Below are positions 9,590 to 16,200 of a stretch of DNA of 26,464 nucleotides, one piece after another (the first letter of the stretch is position 1; every line of letters begins with the position of its first letter). The position numbers and the translations under genes were made by a program. The stretch covers positions 1-26,464 of the IMG/VR virus record IMGVR_UViG_3300021960_000437; one strand, given 5' to 3'. The notes beneath the pieces were generated by a model. It was not told where the DNA came from and made no database searches. It saw only the letters and a program-made list of their open reading frames with translations. The DNA comes from a virus.

Positions 9590-9997
9590 ATGAGTGCTCA
9601 AAAAAATTCCTTTAACGACCGTATGATTAAGTGGACCGCCTTACCTGCGGTCTATCTTTGGCTTGCAGCAAGTGGAGCAGTAGTGGCTATGGGTATTCTA
9701 AAACCCGAAGTCGTATTAATGAACCTTGAAGGGTTTATCGCTCTTATCGCCATTATTGGTGGAACCGCTCAACCCGCTTTTGCAACCATGCTCGAATTAT
9801 GGAAGAGCGAGCAACAGACTGAAACTGAACTTCACCCTGAAGTTATTCGCGCTAACACCGAGGCTATGGTTGCTAAGGCTGAACATGACCGTAGGGTTGA
9901 GATTATGCGTGTGGAGCATCAACATTGTTTAGAGCATGAGCGTCAAAAAGTGGAACTTGGTATTCACCCAAATGGACATTTAGATGGTGAGGAATGA
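9590..9997 (+). CDS. Two-helix membrane protein, holin-like candidate
   Basis: A 135-residue protein with a GAGGTGAAA ribosome binding site before ATG 9590. It has two predicted membrane segments, at about residues 16-36 (YLWLAASGAVVAMGIL region) and 44-66 (LEGFIALIAIIGGTAQPAFA region). A charged, probably helical cytoplasmic or virion-side tail with many His, Glu and Arg residues follows. Two hydrophobic segments with a charged tail is the class II holin pattern, and the gene sits next to an XhlA-like protein. The charged tail of about 65 residues is longer than in most holins. No signal peptide is evident. Membrane location is fairly sure; holin function is a guess from context. Confidence 0.5.
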   Translation: MSAQKNSFNDRMIKWTALPAVYLWLAASGAVVAMGILKPEVVLMNLEGFIALIAIIGGTAQPAFATMLELWKSEQQTETELHPEVIRANTEAMVAKAEHDRRVEIMRVEHQHCLEHERQKVELGIHPNGHLDGEE

Positions 9998-10431
9998 TGT
10001 GGTGGGATATTCTAAAAAGTCCTGTAATTGAATGGGAATTTTTAGGATATGTAAATACTGAAGACGATAATAATAGAGCAGTTATATTAGCCACTCTACC
10101 AAGTAAAAACCCTATCCCTATTAAAGTTTTATTTTACAGAAGGACAGGAGATAATACTTCGAAATATGAAAATCAAGAAGCCGAAGATTTTATTCCGGGA
10201 AACTCATTTGCTCCCTTTTTTGGGTTTAGATATGATGGGTATTTATTTAAACCTGATTCAATCAATCAAGTGGGCAGGGCAGGTAATTATAAAGAAGCCG
10301 CTAATTATTTGAATAAAAACGTTTTCTTAACTGAAGAAGGGGCGGTTATGAATAGGGATAAAACCAATTGGAGAACAATTAATAGAATTGCTAGAAGAAA
10401 GGGGGCACAATTACACCCTAGCATTGAATAG
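9997..10431 (+). CDS. Unrecognised 144-residue protein, last gene of the plus-strand block
   Basis: The ATG at 9997 overlaps the previous stop (TGATG... arrangement) and sits six bases after the GGTGA at 9986-9990; an in-frame ATG at 9994 is too close to that site. The protein starts MWWDILKSP and contains aromatic and glycine-rich segments (NSFAPFFGFRYDGYLFKP), a helical NYKEAANYLNK part and a basic C-terminus. I see no membrane span, signal peptide or known catalytic motif. Lying after two membrane proteins it might belong to a lysis or release module, yet I cannot support an enzymatic (endolysin) call. Confidence 0.55.
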   Translation: MWWDILKSPVIEWEFLGYVNTEDDNNRAVILATLPSKNPIPIKVLFYRRTGDNTSKYENQEAEDFIPGNSFAPFFGFRYDGYLFKPDSINQVGRAGNYKEAANYLNKNVFLTEEGAVMNRDKTNWRTINRIARRKGAQLHPSIE

Positions 10432-10468
10432 TTTACTAATATTTTTAAACCAAACTCTATTAGTAAAC
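10431..10468 (+). terminator. 11-bp perfect inverted repeat ending the plus-strand block
   Basis: GTTTACTAATA (10431-10441) and TATTAGTAAAC (10458-10468) are exact reverse complements around a 16-nt loop that holds a T5 run (10442-10446). The left arm begins at the last base of the stop codon. AT-rich sequence follows to about 10490. A hairpin plus T-run just after a final gene suggests transcription termination, since archaeal polymerases stop at T-runs. Confidence 0.5.
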
Positions 10469-10513
10469 TAATATTAATTAAAATTAAAATTGCCCCAAAC
10501 CGGCTAAAAAGCC

Positions 10514-10555
10514 AAAAAAAAGGACCCCGCCCTCCCCGAAGGGAAGACGAGGCCC
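10514..10555 (-). terminator. Intrinsic-type terminator of the minus-strand block (UUCG loop, U8)
   Basis: Read on the minus strand: a 15-nt arm (10555-10541), a UUCG tetraloop (10540-10537), a complementary 15-nt arm (10536-10522), then eight U (10521-10514). All 15 positions pair in minus-strand RNA, four of them as G-U; in plus-strand RNA those four become A-C mismatches. The hairpin begins 11 nt after the stop codon of the exonuclease gene. A shorter GGCUUUUUAGCC hairpin follows. Confidence 0.85.
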
Positions 10556-10566
10556 AATTTTTACAT

Positions 10567-11160
10567 TTACCACTCTACTTTCACAATTTCGTATTCCGTG
10601 CTATCTTCATCGAAATACCTGACCTCTTTATTCTCAACACCCATTTTCCATAGGTCGTAAGTCAATTGAGAATCGAGAAGACAATACTTAACTACATCTT
10701 CATACTTACCTTCAGCCCACCATTGGACCGCCGTTAGACCATCTGCACTTTTAGCCGCATCAAGATTAGACTTGGCTAAATTATCTAACTGAACACGCTT
10801 TCCTACTACTTCTGTAATCATACGACTTGTATCAATACAACGTGTATCTCTTTCTTCAAGATATTTGCGAACACAATAGATATCCATTGAGTCACGCAAA
10901 GCGGGTAAGTCAAAGGCTACAATGTTATGTCCTAACAACTTACCACCCTTTTCAAAGTGCTCATCTAAATCAAACTTTAGTTGACCTAAAGACTTGACTA
11001 CCGCACCTTCAATTTCCATTGGTTTATCCACATAAACCGTTGCATTTTCTCCATCCCATGTAGTAGCACAAGAAACACGCCACATATGCGTATTTTCCCA
11101 ACCACCAATGTCTGCCGCTGTATTCGCCGTTTCAATATCAATTGATAAAATTCCACTCAT
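10567..11160 (-). CDS. DEDDy 3'-5' exonuclease (RNase H-like fold)
   Basis: A 197-residue protein with the three exonuclease motifs of the DnaQ/RNase_H_2 superfamily: D8-I-E10 in a first strand (SIDIETA), GHNIVAFDLPAL around D84, and YCLLD with Y159 and D163. The Tyr four residues before the last Asp marks the DEDDy class. Such enzymes remove nucleotides from 3' ends; the separate PolB already has its own proofreading motifs, so this one may trim or degrade other DNA or RNA ends. ATG 11160 overlaps the previous stop (TAATG) and has an AGGT site upstream. It is the last gene of the minus-strand block, just before the terminator. The class is clear; the substrate is not. Confidence 0.85.
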   Translation of the reverse strand: MSGILSIDIETANTAADIGGWENTHMWRVSCATTWDGENATVYVDKPMEIEGAVVKSLGQLKFDLDEHFEKGGKLLGHNIVAFDLPALRDSMDIYCVRKYLEERDTRCIDTSRMITEVVGKRVQLDNLAKSNLDAAKSADGLTAVQWWAEGKYEDVVKYCLLDSQLTYDLWKMGVENKEVRYFDEDSTEYEIVKVEW

Positions 11161-11333
11161 TAATATACCTCCGCATCTTTAATTTGGTCTACGGTATAAC
11201 CATTTTTATACATTCCAAGAATACTATATAAATATTCTTCCTGAATAAAGTTAATCAAAATGTCTATTAAATCCATCTTATCTTCTTCTTCTAAGAAAGT
11301 TCTTAGTTCAAGTAATGTCTTACCTTCAAGCAT
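11160..11333 (-). CDS. 57-residue hypothetical protein
   Basis: A short gene filling the gap between the AAA+ ATPase and exonuclease genes. ATG 11333 has a strong AGGAGGA site upstream and overlaps the end of the ATPase gene by 8 nt; its TAA shares a base with the next ATG. The protein (MLEGKTLLELRTFLEEEDKM at the start) is acidic and looks wholly helical, with a GYTVDQIKDAE end that recalls a small helix-turn-helix. No family is recognised. Tight coupling on both sides supports that it is translated. Confidence 0.7.
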   Translation of the reverse strand: MLEGKTLLELRTFLEEEDKMDLIDILINFIQEEYLYSILGMYKNGYTVDQIKDAEVY

Positions 11334-12843
11334 CCTTCTTCCTCCTAATTTCTACCTTTTGGTTAATTTTCTTTTCTTCGAAAAGGTGTTCGACTTCAGG
11401 CCATTCGCGGTAAAACGAAGGGCGTGATTTTTTCGTCACCTCCATGTAATTCTTAATCAATTGGGTTTTCTGAACCCACCCGTTGCTCTTCTTTGAACAC
11501 TTATCATAAACTGCAATAATAAGACCTTCCTTAGTCTTTTCCTTGATACGTCTTGGCGACTTCTTTAGAGTATCGCTAAACCAAGTTGTAATAGAGTCAA
11601 AACTCCGGTCAGTCAAAATTCGTGCTTGGTCTATGTGTCTAACCTCAACAGTAGTGCTACGTTCTGCAATAGCACAAAGGGTAGCGGCTACACACATATT
11701 GTTAATTGTGTTCATAAGAAAGGTGTTAAGAGCAACAAAAATATGCTCGGGGAAACCCTGCATATATTTTCGCATTCCTTTCCAAATAACCTTTAGTCGT
11801 GTTTTTGCATCGGGGGAAAATACAACCACCTTACGACGGTCGCCTACTTCGTTCAAACGATTCTCCGCCCAAATATATGTATCATATAAAAGTTCAGCGA
11901 ATTCTCTTTGAATGGCCGTAGCCCCTTCATCTTCTCCACCTACAATTTCTCCCACTTGGTCGAGATATTCTTCCTCCATTTGCTCCTTTAGAGATTCAGG
12001 AACTTCACGGACAAAAAGCCACATACGTTGGAACACACCCTTTGTTAGAATAACTCTTTCAAGACCTTCAGGGGGAAGAGTAGTTGCCCACAAACTTCTT
12101 TGGCAATCTACTACAAGGTCTTTACCCCATTCAGTCAAACGCTTCTTAATCAAGTGTGTATCAGAATCAAGACGATTCATAAACTTCTGAAACATCATCA
12201 CAGTATCTTGTTTGTGTTGGGACTCCTTGAAGATACCCGAATGTTCAAACTCGTCAAAAGCAATAATCCCCGAACCAAACAACGCGCCTTCAATATCAAT
12301 ATCAATAAACTCGGGAATTGGGTCACCGTTAATATCCAAGTTTTCATCACCACGAACCCAATCCGGATTCTTTACGTCAAACTTCTTTGTGCCGAGAAGT
12401 GCTTGGTCCGTAAATGAGTCAGGGTTTTGAAGATTGAAATTTTTCACACCTGAAAGGGGGCCACGCGGGGGGTTTCTTGTAAGCGGGTGTTCGTTGATTA
12501 GACGGAAAAGATTCTCCCATACGGGTTGCAAAAAGTCAAACATTGTAGTCTTACCACTACGAGCAGTTTGAATCCAACAGTAATGAATCCTTGGGTCGAG
12601 AGCCAACCTCCCGATAGGAACCCTAACGATATCTTTTAACATCTGCCCAAGAGTTACATAATAAGCCATAGTTGCGGGGTAATCATTATACAATGAAAAC
12701 TCCGTAACCACATCTGTCCATTCTTGAACTACGTTGGGTAATTCTGTTCTTTCCGGTCGTGAATCATCTACGAAATTATCGAAGTCTAATTTTTCTAGAG
12801 CCTCGTATAACTCCCATTCATCCACGTCTAAATCTTCTGCCAT
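11326..12843 (-). CDS. Diverged AAA+/P-loop ATPase, likely replicative helicase
   Basis: A 505-residue protein. A Walker A-like segment, QTARSGKTT (residues about 92-100), follows a hydrophobic strand; it keeps GKT but lacks the usual first glycine. Walker B is IIAFDEFE (about 193-200), followed by a sensor-like strand ending in WATTLPPEG (about 252-260) and an arginine-finger-like GVFQRMWLFVREVPES (about 269-284). DEF after Walker B and an R-hydrophobic-F/V pattern after the sensor are as in MCM helicases; DUF3987-type primase-helicases share a similar order. Residues 425-505 could be a winged helix. The gene follows the XPF-like nuclease (1-nt contact) and the primase, which fits the replicative helicase otherwise missing here. 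The ATPase call is solid; the helicase identity is inferred. Confidence 0.65.
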   Translation of the reverse strand: MAEDLDVDEWELYEALEKLDFDNFVDDSRPERTELPNVVQEWTDVVTEFSLYNDYPATMAYYVTLGQMLKDIVRVPIGRLALDPRIHYCWIQTARSGKTTMFDFLQPVWENLFRLINEHPLTRNPPRGPLSGVKNFNLQNPDSFTDQALLGTKKFDVKNPDWVRGDENLDINGDPIPEFIDIDIEGALFGSGIIAFDEFEHSGIFKESQHKQDTVMMFQKFMNRLDSDTHLIKKRLTEWGKDLVVDCQRSLWATTLPPEGLERVILTKGVFQRMWLFVREVPESLKEQMEEEYLDQVGEIVGGEDEGATAIQREFAELLYDTYIWAENRLNEVGDRRKVVVFSPDAKTRLKVIWKGMRKYMQGFPEHIFVALNTFLMNTINNMCVAATLCAIAERSTTVEVRHIDQARILTDRSFDSITTWFSDTLKKSPRRIKEKTKEGLIIAVYDKCSKKSNGWVQKTQLIKNYMEVTKKSRPSFYREWPEVEHLFEEKKINQKVEIRRKKDA

Positions 12844-13520
12844 TAGTATTTCACCTCATTTTCTGAATTTAATGCTTCAATAATATTAGAAGCAGTTGTT
12901 TTACCTATCTTTTCCACCTTACATAGTGAGTTATTATCTTGCATAGCAATTTCTAACACGCTAAGATGTTCACTAAGAAGGGCTTTAGCCTTCTTTGGTG
13001 TGATTCCTTTAATGCAACACAATAAATCAACTCTCACATCGTCTGTGCGAGTCTTTTTAGGGAGCATTTTAGTCATTTTAAAGTCTTTGTTAGCGTGATA
13101 GGCACACGCAACAATGAATTGAGCCGCAGTATCGGCATCTAATACCCAATTTGTCTTAATTTCTGTATTTAAACCAATAGAAGACAACGCCCCTAAGAAC
13201 ATTTTCTCTAATTTTTGTTTCCAGCCCGGAATATTTGTCCTTGTGTGCTTCAAATATGCTCCCACATCAGACAATCTTCCATAAACTAACAAAAAGTTAC
13301 GTTCATATGAGTCTTCCATGTTACTTAACTGATTAAACACTCTTTTATTCCTAACCGAAGCCAAAAAATCTTCAACAGACTTTGATTCAATGCAAATATT
13401 ACCAATAACATAGTCGCCAACCTCAAGATGTCTCTTTTCGGTCTTCACATTTGCTAATTTTGCATACCTTTCCACCGCATCGGAGAGAACTGAGTCTTCT
13501 CTTAGGTCAATTAGAATCAT
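12843..13520 (-). CDS. XPF/ERCC4-type structure-specific nuclease with helix-hairpin-helix end
   Basis: 225 residues from ATG 13520, which overlaps the primase stop (ATGA) behind GGAGGAAGG; the in-frame ATG at 13550 lies inside the primase gene and adds ten unlikely residues. The nuclease core shows D5, the GDYVIG strand with D36, and ESKSVEDF with E45, K47 and D51, matching the GDx(n)ERKxxxD motif except that Ser replaces Arg. Residues about 165-217 hold two helix-hairpin-helix motifs (IKGITPKKAKALL and VEKIGKTTASNII). In archaea XPF acts on flaps, forks and branched DNA, often as a dimer with PCNA. There is no helicase domain, as in the short crenarchaeal form. Likely roles are flap or recombination-intermediate cleavage during virus replication. 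Confidence 0.85.
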   Translation of the reverse strand: MILIDLREDSVLSDAVERYAKLANVKTEKRHLEVGDYVIGNICIESKSVEDFLASVRNKRVFNQLSNMEDSYERNFLLVYGRLSDVGAYLKHTRTNIPGWKQKLEKMFLGALSSIGLNTEIKTNWVLDADTAAQFIVACAYHANKDFKMTKMLPKKTRTDDVRVDLLCCIKGITPKKAKALLSEHLSVLEIAMQDNNSLCKVEKIGKTTASNIIEALNSENEVKY

Positions 13521-14560
13521 TCTCCTTCCTCCTTCGGGTATCTCCAACATTTACCTACACAGTAGCCCTTGCTAATTAAAGTATTGCATGAAGGGGCCAT
13601 ATGTCGCTTTCTAATCACATAATCTGTAAATTTGTGAGTTTTTGTAGCGTTGTAGTCAATCCAAACATCTTCGTTATTTGCAATCGTCTGAATCTCTTCG
13701 CAAATAATGTTTGTAATATCATCCAAAGCATCGCCACTAACCTCACGGGGTTTACAAGTAAGACCGTTTTCTGCGATAACTAAATCAGAAAGCAATTCAT
13801 TATACCATTGAACTAAATAATGTCTCGCTTCGTGTCTTGGGTTCTCAGTCATAATTGCAGACCTTAGACACGGGATAATAGGTAATACGCCCGGTGATTC
13901 AACTGATTCGATTTCTACTTCGGCCATACGCATTTCCTTAACTTCCGGCCATTGAACAATCTTTTCACCATAATACTCAGGTTCAATTTTTCTTGGGCGT
14001 TTAGACACCTCTAGAACGTGTTCTAAGGGCTTTGAAAGGTCTTGGGTAGTAAGGACTACCGAAAACCTTTTTGCGCCCATATGATAGGTGTTCTGAACCC
14101 TTCTAAGACGAGCCGTGTTAATCACCCTATTATCAAGTCTTGGTGATTTATAAACTACATCATGACAAATATCAAAGAAGGCTTTTACCTTTCGCAAATC
14201 AAAGGTGCGCTTCCCGTAAACAAAGATGTAAAACCCTCGACCTGAGAAAGCCATTGTGTGTTTTAAGTCTTTTTCTAATAACCAATTGTGCAACCTTTTT
14301 AAATCTGTGTATGCATCCTCAAGACTTTCTTCGCCATGCGCGTCAATGTCTAAAAATAAACGGTCAATTTTAACTGTGTGCTCTAACCCTCGATTATGTG
14401 AAAATTCATCGTAGTCATATACAGATGTGTATACATTCATTTTACCATTATAAGCGCGAATAAAATTAATGTAATCATCACGGTTTTTAACTACTACACG
14501 ACGCGGTTGAATCGCTGATTCTAAATGGGAACCCGCCCACATTTCTCGAGGAAACTTCAT
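13517..14560 (-). CDS. Archaeo-eukaryotic primase: PriS catalytic part fused to PriL-like Fe-S domain
   Basis: A 347-residue protein starting at ATG 14560 after GGTGAT. The N-terminal half is a PriS-type catalytic domain: LFLDIDAHG with D71 and D73 as metal ligands, FSGRGFYIF (about 105-113) in place of the SGxGxH nucleotide motif, and an Arg-rich TARLRRVQNTYH strand (about 149-160). The C-terminal part has IPCLRSAI with C231, a helical segment with RHEARHYLVQWYNEL, then APSC (C325), GYC (C334) and KC (C338). This spacing and the preceding conserved pattern are those of the 4Fe-4S domain of the large primase subunit PriL. One chain thus appears to combine both subunits. It makes primers for PolB. 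The GHG/SGH-type His is replaced by Tyr (GRGFY), a point to check. Confidence 0.85.
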   Translation of the reverse strand: MKFPREMWAGSHLESAIQPRRVVVKNRDDYINFIRAYNGKMNVYTSVYDYDEFSHNRGLEHTVKIDRLFLDIDAHGEESLEDAYTDLKRLHNWLLEKDLKHTMAFSGRGFYIFVYGKRTFDLRKVKAFFDICHDVVYKSPRLDNRVINTARLRRVQNTYHMGAKRFSVVLTTQDLSKPLEHVLEVSKRPRKIEPEYYGEKIVQWPEVKEMRMAEVEIESVESPGVLPIIPCLRSAIMTENPRHEARHYLVQWYNELLSDLVIAENGLTCKPREVSGDALDDITNIICEEIQTIANNEDVWIDYNATKTHKFTDYVIRKRHMAPSCNTLISKGYCVGKCWRYPKEEGE

Positions 14561-14926
14561 CTAAATCACCTGTTTTGTGTCTTTCTTAATTTGTTCTTTT
14601 AACTCTTCTTTCGAAAGAGATTTCATCCCCTTTTCAAATTGTTCTTCAAGAGGGTCTTGCACTTTTGGGGTTTCCTCTTGCACTTGCATAACAACTGCCG
14701 CCTTCTCTAAATTTTCTAAAATTAGGGGTCTAATTTCTCTTGCAAAATTAGTTTTAAACATTTGTAGAATTTCAGAATACATACCTGTTGATTCTACTAA
14801 ATAACTTAAACTATAATCGTAATTACTAAGTAATTCGTCAAGTGTTTCATCGAGTTTCATAACCTCTCCAAAAGTCCACGGACGATTGAGTAATTGCACT
14901 ACTAAATCCTTTTCAGAAGAAATCAT
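14561..14926 (-). CDS. 121-residue helical hypothetical protein
   Basis: I choose ATG 14926, with GGTGGAGAT just upstream, over the in-frame ATG at 14980, which lies inside the nuclease gene. It overlaps the end of the Cas4-like gene by 14 nt and its TAG directly abuts the primase ATG. The protein is mainly helical, with MISSEKDLVVQLL at the start and a charged Glu/Lys-rich tail (LSKEELKEQIKKDTKQVI) that may be coiled. No domain is recognised. Its place between nuclease and primase, with translational coupling to both, suggests an accessory factor in replication, but nothing in the sequence proves that. Confidence 0.6.
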   Translation of the reverse strand: MISSEKDLVVQLLNRPWTFGEVMKLDETLDELLSNYDYSLSYLVESTGMYSEILQMFKTNFAREIRPLILENLEKAAVVMQVQEETPKVQDPLEEQFEKGMKSLSKEELKEQIKKDTKQVI

Positions 14927-15815
14927 AGGTATCTCCACCACCTGCGGCTTCACAATTTTTATTAAACCCGCACTTATCACACTTCTTCCAAAAATACTTG
15001 TAGGGGAAGTCTTGTGTAAGATATGCGTCTACAAGTTTACCAAGTGAAGCCAAAACCGAAGTCATTGAACGAGGTTTTACTTCTTCAACGTAAAGATAAT
15101 TGCTAGCAGGGTAAAACCAACCCCAATGGGTAATACCAATAGCGGGGTCAAGACCTGCGGCAATTAGCGTTTCAGCCGTGGATTCTTCAAATAACAATTG
15201 ATAGAAAGCCATTTCTTTACGCATCATTGTCTTTTTGCTATCCTTCCAAGCACCTGTCTTAAGTTCGAGAGGAATGTAGCCATCATCACCAATAAAGATA
15301 CGGTCAATAATTCCCTGAAGATGAACGTTCACACCATTAACTACAAACTGTGCGTCCAATTGAACCTCATTACCCGATGGGATAAATTGGTCTATTGTGC
15401 CTTCAGTAATACATTCAAGGAATCTTTCTGCATTCCAAGCCGACATAGCGCGGTAAATATCCCTTGACTCTTCATCATCACCTTCAGGGTAATAATCCCT
15501 AAAGTGCTTTACAAGCATAGATTGGTCGTCAATAAACGGCATCGCCTTTTCGATATCAACTGCCTTCCAAAAGTCTTCTTGAGCGTTATGCACCTTTGTT
15601 CCACGAATCATCGCCTCATTAACTTCTTGTTTTACCTTACCCTTACCAAGAGGATTGTAATTCATCTCGTAAGAAGCGGGGCAGAAGTTAAATGAACCAA
15701 GAGAAGACTTTGTAATTTTAAGGACAGGTCCATCTTCTGCATCAGGGTTCCATTGATATGTAAACCCGTTATTCAAATCCTTTTCGCTCCATTCTGTTAC
15801 ATACGTCATTTTCAT
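14913..15815 (-). CDS. Cas4/RecB-like PD-(D/E)XK nuclease with Fe-S cysteines
   Basis: About 300 residues. Motifs in order: SLGSFNFCPASYEM (residues 38-51) with C45, H75 in a RGTKVHNAQE helix, GIIDRIF with D171, LELKTG with E184 and K186, and the Q-containing helix MAFYQLLFE. The C-terminus has CDKCGFNKNC (C279, C282, C288). One early and three late cysteines is the 4Fe-4S pattern of Cas4 and AddB-type nucleases, and D/ExK is the catalytic core. It is probably a DNA-end-processing nuclease for recombination or packaging. No CRISPR array or cas gene is nearby, so an adaptation role is unlikely. The start is ATG 15815 (ATGA overlap) or ATG 15809, which is better spaced from GGAGG. The last residues are TYDFF. 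Confidence 0.88.
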   Translation of the reverse strand: MKMTYVTEWSEKDLNNGFTYQWNPDAEDGPVLKITKSSLGSFNFCPASYEMNYNPLGKGKVKQEVNEAMIRGTKVHNAQEDFWKAVDIEKAMPFIDDQSMLVKHFRDYYPEGDDEESRDIYRAMSAWNAERFLECITEGTIDQFIPSGNEVQLDAQFVVNGVNVHLQGIIDRIFIGDDGYIPLELKTGAWKDSKKTMMRKEMAFYQLLFEESTAETLIAAGLDPAIGITHWGWFYPASNYLYVEEVKPRSMTSVLASLGKLVDAYLTQDFPYKYFWKKCDKCGFNKNCEAAGGGDTYDFF

Positions 15816-15955
15816 TCCTCCAATATTCTTCGAGCAAAGGCTACTGCTACCTTTTTACATTCACTACAATGTAGTTCAGCCTCAACGTGTTCTTCTTTTT
15901 CGTTCTTAAAAAGCACACGCTCTTTTACTGTTTTCCAATTATGTTCACAATTCAT
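15812..15955 (-). CDS. 47-residue zinc-ribbon-like protein
   Basis: A very short gene joined by ATGA overlaps to the gene on each side. It starts MNCEHNW with C3 and H5, and after a charged helix-prone stretch has HCSECKK with C30 and C33. Two Cys/His pairs about 25 residues apart are the mark of a small zinc-binding fold. The coding frame holds the GGAGG ribosome binding site of the nuclease gene in its last codons. The function is unknown; small zinc proteins near replication genes often bind DNA, but this is only a possibility. Confidence 0.65.
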   Translation of the reverse strand: MNCEHNWKTVKERVLFKNEKEEHVEAELHCSECKKVAVAFARRILEE

Positions 15956-16200
15956 TCTTCTTCCTCCATCAATCTTTCTAGATACTGGATACTTTTTCTA
16001 ACCTTTTCGATTTCGTGTAATACATCACCAAAAATACATTCAACCAAGAATGAAAGTTCATTCTTTTCTACTGTCCAAAAATCTAGTTTATCGGACATAT
16101 CATTTGCACAAGAACTACACACATCCATAAACCATTGAATATCCAAATTTCTAACAGTCATTCTTTCGTGCATCAATCTCATTCTTTCATACATGCTCAT
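15952..16200 (-). CDS. 82-residue hypothetical protein
   Basis: Starts at ATG 16200 with an ATGA overlap to the HNH gene stop and GGAGAT a few bases upstream; ATG 16194 is an alternative. The protein has an Arg/Met-rich amphipathic N-terminus (MSMYERMRLMHERM), a CSSC pair at about residues 28-31, one further Cys near 55 and a helical acidic end (YLERLMEEEE). No known domain. The coding frame is fixed by overlaps on both sides, so it is likely real. Confidence 0.6.
   Translation of the reverse strand: MSMYERMRLMHERMTVRNLDIQWFMDVCSSCANDMSDKLDFWTVEKNELSFLVECIFGDVLHEIEKVRKSIQYLERLMEEEE

Noticed and set aside
11543-12430. Several plus-strand open frames of 72-122 residues
   Set aside because: They overlap each other and are antisense to the AAA+ ATPase gene; none has a recognisable motif or start signal.
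13521-13550. Longer N-terminus for the XPF-like nuclease (start at 13550)
   Set aside because: It lies in the primase gene, whereas ATG 13520 has GGAGGAAGG and an ATGA overlap, and the fold starts with MILIDLRED.
14913-15815. CRISPR adaptation locus suggested by the Cas4-like protein
   Set aside because: No repeat-spacer array, cas1 or cas2 is seen; the neighbours are replication genes.
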